Source: Pseudomonadota bacterium
GTDB taxonomy: Bacteria > Desulfobacterota > JADFVX01
NCBI GenBank assembly: GCA_015222555.1
Contig: JADFVM010000195.1
Span: 1 to 8,356 of the forward strand
Length of the DNA: 8,356 bases
Reading direction: 5' to 3'
In this document: positions 6,448 through 8,356 of the stretch, in pieces
Layout of the letters: each line of letters starts with the position of its first letter
Numbering within the stretch: position 1 is the first letter of the stretch
Position numbers and translations under genes: made by a program
Notes under the pieces: generated by a model
Told to the model about the DNA's origin: nothing
Databases searched by the model: none
Seen by the model: the letters and a program-made list of their open reading frames with translations, nothing else

Positions 6448-6500
6448 ACCTTCACGAGATTGTTTTCTGCCAGAAAACCGCAGAAAACATTCTCTAAGGT
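6448..6500 (-). promoter_or_regulatory. Long imperfect hairpin in the putative hemL 5' leader
   Basis: On the minus strand ACCTT, GAGA and GTTTTCTGC pair in order with GCAGAAAAC, TCTC and AAGGT. That gives eighteen base pairs broken by two small internal loops (AT/AA and A/GTG) around a nine-base loop. The 5' end, 6500, coincides with the start predicted from the promoter at 6507-6536. No T-tract follows, so it is not an intrinsic terminator. It does not match a riboswitch class I know. Confidence 0.6.
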
Positions 6501-6506
6501 GCTAAA

Positions 6507-6536
6507 CTGATACCATTTTTGAGACTTTTGTGTCAA
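6507..6536 (-). promoter_or_regulatory. Putative hemL promoter
   Basis: The minus strand reads TTGACA (6531-6536), an 18-base spacer, then TATCAG (6507-6512), preceded by TG one base upstream. The -35 is perfect; the -10 matches four of six bases. Predicted transcription starts near 6500, 119 bases before the hemL ATG. Confidence 0.5.
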
Positions 6537-6547
6537 GGGGAAAGGGG

Positions 6548-6573
6548 CTCCAACTGTTACATGACAGGGGGAG
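6548..6573. repeat. Short inverted repeat after comM
   Basis: CTCC and CTGT pair with ACAG and GGAG across a 2x2 internal loop and a six-base loop. It lies 37 bases past the comM stop. There is no T-tract on the minus strand side, so a terminator role is doubtful. Confidence 0.3.
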
Positions 6574-6609
6574 AGGGAGTTATAATTTTGTTTCCCCATA
6601 ACGTCTGTG

Positions 6610-8139
6610 TCAATAATTCCTGTCCAGACTGCGGTACTGGATCGCCTCAGAAATATGGTTCGGCTGAACCTGCTCCGATTGCTCCAGATCGGCAATGGTT
6701 CTTGAAACCTTCAGTATCCTGTTATAGGCACGGGCGGAAAAGCCCAGCTTATCAATAGCCCTTTCCAACAGTTCATGTCCCTTGTCGGTCGGTTTGCAAT
6801 AGCTTCGCACATCCCGCGTTGACATCTGGGCATTGCAGTAAACGCCCTTCTTACCTTCAAATCGCGCCTTCTGAGTTTTCCTTGCACCATTCACCCTTTC
6901 ACCGATCTCTTTCGATGTTTCACCATCACGATCTGACGAGAGTTCTTTGTATCTCACGGCCGGTACATCTATCTGGACATCCATTCTGTCCAGCAGGGGG
7001 CCGGACACCTTGCTCTTGTAGCGTTGAAGCTGGGGGTGTGTGCAGGTGCAGTCATGGGTAGGATCGGTCAGATAACCGCAATGGCAGGGATTCATGGCCG
7101 CCACAAGCATAAAATCGGAAGGATAAGTGATGGAGGTGATGGCGCGGGAGATGGTGACCTTGCCGTCTTCCAACGGTTGGCGCATTACCTCCAGGACGTT
7201 TTTCTTGAATTCCGGCAGTTCATCGAGAAAAAGAACACCGTTATGGGCAAGGGAAACCTCCCCCGGTTTGGGGATCTGTCCACCGCCTATAAGGCCCGCA
7301 TCGGATATAGTGTGATGTGGCGAGCGAAAGGGGCGTGTAGCCACAATGGCAAGGTCATTGTTTATATAACCCATAATGCTGTGGATTTTGGTGGTTTCAA
7401 TGGCTTCTTCAAAGGACAGCGGCGGCAGGATGGTGGAGATCCGCTTCGAAAGCATGGTTTTCCCCGACCCCGGCGGTCCAACCATGAGAATGTTATGCCC
7501 ACCCGCCGCGGCCACCTCCATCGCCCTTTTCGCATGTTCCTGCCCTCTTACGTCAGAAAAATCAACATGATTGACGGCGCTTTTCTTGAATAGTTCATCA
7601 ATATCGATTGTTATGGCGTCAATGTCGATCTCGCTATTAAGAAACTGTACCACCTGAGAAAGGGTCTTTACGCTGAGAATACTCAGTCCCGACACCACAG
7701 CTGCCTCTTTTGCATTTTCCTCAGGGAGAATAAGTCCTTTATATCCTCTCTTTTTCGCCTCAATGGCCATGGGAAGCGCACCTCTGATGGGCTTTACCAG
7801 CCCGTCAAGGGAGAGTTCCCCGACAATGATATAATCCTTGATTTTGTCGTTTTTAATAACGGACGTTGCCGCAAGGATTCCTATTGAGATAGGCAGGTCA
7901 AAGGCGGCGCCTTCCTTTTTGATGTCAGCCGGGGCAAGATTGACGGTGATCCGCCGTGGCGGGAAATCGTAGCCCGAATTTTTAATGGCCGCCCTCACCC
8001 GGTCACGGCTTTCTTTGACGGCACCGTCGGGCAGGCCCACGGTGGCAAAGGAGGGTAAACCAAGGGCGATGTCAACTTCCACGCCGACGATGTAGGCATC
8101 AACGCCGATGACGGCGCTGCTTAATATTTTTGAGATCAT
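6610..8139 (-). CDS. comM: YifB/ComM-family Mg-chelatase-like AAA+ ATPase
   Basis: This is a 509-residue, full-length member of the YifB/ComM family. In Vibrio and Haemophilus, ComM is a hexameric helicase that drives branch migration during natural transformation; many bacteria that are not known to be competent also carry it. Residues 1-170 are the Lon-like N-terminal domain (PSFATVGLPDGAVKESRDRV, then NLAPADIKKEGAAFDLPI). The AAA+ core has Walker A GPPGSGKT at 221-228, Walker B GVLFLDELPEF at 301-311 with D306-E307, and sensor AAMNPC at 347-352. It also has a likely zinc cluster (C352, C354, C364, C366) and an arginine finger at R385 in GPLLDRMD. The C-terminal helical domain runs to the end (FSARAYNRILKVSRTIADL). 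A GGGGG ribosome binding site lies six bases before the ATG. It is not clearly coupled to hemL; the role here is inferred from family only. Confidence 0.95.
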   Translation of the reverse strand: MISKILSSAVIGVDAYIVGVEVDIALGLPSFATVGLPDGAVKESRDRVRAAIKNSGYDFPPRRITVNLAPADIKKEGAAFDLPISIGILAATSVIKNDKIKDYIIVGELSLDGLVKPIRGALPMAIEAKKRGYKGLILPEENAKEAAVVSGLSILSVKTLSQVVQFLNSEIDIDAITIDIDELFKKSAVNHVDFSDVRGQEHAKRAMEVAAAGGHNILMVGPPGSGKTMLSKRISTILPPLSFEEAIETTKIHSIMGYINNDLAIVATRPFRSPHHTISDAGLIGGGQIPKPGEVSLAHNGVLFLDELPEFKKNVLEVMRQPLEDGKVTISRAITSITYPSDFMLVAAMNPCHCGYLTDPTHDCTCTHPQLQRYKSKVSGPLLDRMDVQIDVPAVRYKELSSDRDGETSKEIGERVNGARKTQKARFEGKKGVYCNAQMSTRDVRSYCKPTDKGHELLERAIDKLGFSARAYNRILKVSRTIADLEQSEQVQPNHISEAIQYRSLDRNY

Positions 8140-8163
8140 CTATTTCCCCCTTTTTGGATCTTT

Positions 8164-8192
8164 TTTATAGTTTGACGTTTGGTGCGTCCACA
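8164..8192 (-). promoter_or_regulatory. Weak candidate promoter of comM
   Basis: TATAAA (8164-8169 on the minus strand) sits 24 bases before the comM ATG and could serve as a -10. No good -35 is visible at the proper spacing (TGTGGA at 17 bases). The assignment is tentative. Confidence 0.28.
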
Positions 8193-8216
8193 CTACATAC
8201 CACAAAAAATACACTT

Positions 8217-8242
8217 TGTCGCGACACATATTGCTCAATATG
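8217..8242. repeat. Two adjacent palindromes, possible operator
   Basis: TGTCGCGACA (8217-8226) is a perfect ten-base palindrome. It is followed without a gap by CATATTG-CT-CAATATG (8227-8242), a seven-base inverted repeat with outer GAC/GTC arms and one mismatch. A second ATATTGC copy lies at 8249-8255, exactly 21 bases from the first (8228-8234). The cluster lies upstream of comM and of the possible plus-strand gene, which suggests a regulator binding site. Confidence 0.4.
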
Positions 8243-8309
8243 CGTCATATATTGCGGTTTGGTGTTTTTTCAAGATTATCTTCCCCCAATAGAAAAAAGG
8301 AGCTCTTTA

Positions 8310-8356
8310 TTGTTTATTTGGATGATTGTGCGTTGGTATGGGCCATTTGCTTGGAG
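8310..8356 (+). CDS. Possible start of an unidentified plus-strand gene (cut by window edge)
   Basis: AAGGAG at 8297-8302 lies seven bases before a TTG that opens an unbroken frame to the window end, reading LFIWMIVRWYGPFAW. An in-frame ATG at 8322 is too far from the Shine-Dalgarno sequence. With only fifteen residues visible I cannot assign a family. The strong ribosome binding site is the main support. Confidence 0.35.
   Translation, partial: MFIWMIVRWYGPFAW

Noticed and set aside
6537..6609. Intrinsic terminator for comM
   Set aside because: The only hairpin (6548-6573) is short, carries a 2x2 internal loop and is not followed by a T-tract on the minus strand.
6613..6618. TTGACA-like box at the end of comM as a hemL promoter
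   Set aside because: The nearest TATAAC lies 23 bases away, which is too far for a sigma70 promoter. The pair at 6507-6536 is better spaced.
6417..6695. A 92-residue minus-strand frame covering the hemL leader
   Set aside because: It overlaps the comM C-terminus in another frame and runs through the promoter and hairpin, with no ribosome binding site.
7024..7593. A 189-residue plus-strand frame
   Set aside because: It is antisense to the AAA+ core of comM, including Walker A and B, and has no independent coding signal.

Overview
The window looks like a stretch of a deltaproteobacterial-type chromosome (Desulfobacterota / Desulfuromonadota broadly) of middling GC content. The main reason is the order hemL, atpZ, atpI, atpB, atpE followed at once by a terminator. 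I recall this split F0 layout from Geobacter-type genomes, where the F1 genes lie elsewhere. The HD-GYP and HEAT-repeat proteins fit the same group. No species call is possible from sequence alone. All well-supported genes are on the minus strand, so the reading order is from high to low coordinates.

Right edge (8140-8356): a short intergenic region with two adjacent palindromes. At its end is a ribosome binding site followed by a possible plus-strand reading frame that leaves the window. Next, on the minus strand, comes a complete YifB/ComM-family AAA+ ATPase (8139-6610). A 228-base gap follows, holding a putative hemL promoter and, exactly at its predicted start point, a long imperfect hairpin (6448-6500). 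hemL (6381-5092) makes 5-aminolevulinate for tetrapyrroles.

Between hemL and atpZ lies a near-consensus sigma70 promoter (5036-5064). It drives atpZ, atpI, atpB and atpE, which encode two assembly/accessory membrane proteins and the a and c subunits of the F0 motor. The block ends in a clear intrinsic terminator (3263-3290). The b, delta, alpha, gamma, beta and epsilon genes are not here.

Directly after that terminator, from 3259 down to 2980, is the most notable item. It is a 280-base element with both ends of a bacterial class C group II intron: a GTGCGCCCGG start, fragments of domain I, and a domain V/VI and CTACTCGAT end. It has no room for a reverse transcriptase and a partly mispaired domain V. 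Class C introns are known to insert just after terminator hairpins, and this one sits 11 bases past the hairpin.

Left part (2760-1): a sigma70 promoter with an extended -10 leads into a 518-residue HEAT-repeat protein, with a predicted start point at the ATG itself (leaderless). It is followed after 19 bases by an HD-GYP phosphodiesterase-type protein cut by the window edge. The two adjacent proteins share a homologous N-terminal module of about 120-140 residues, so they look like one sensory/partner module with two different C-terminal outputs. I saw no tRNA, rRNA, CRISPR array or intact insertion sequence.
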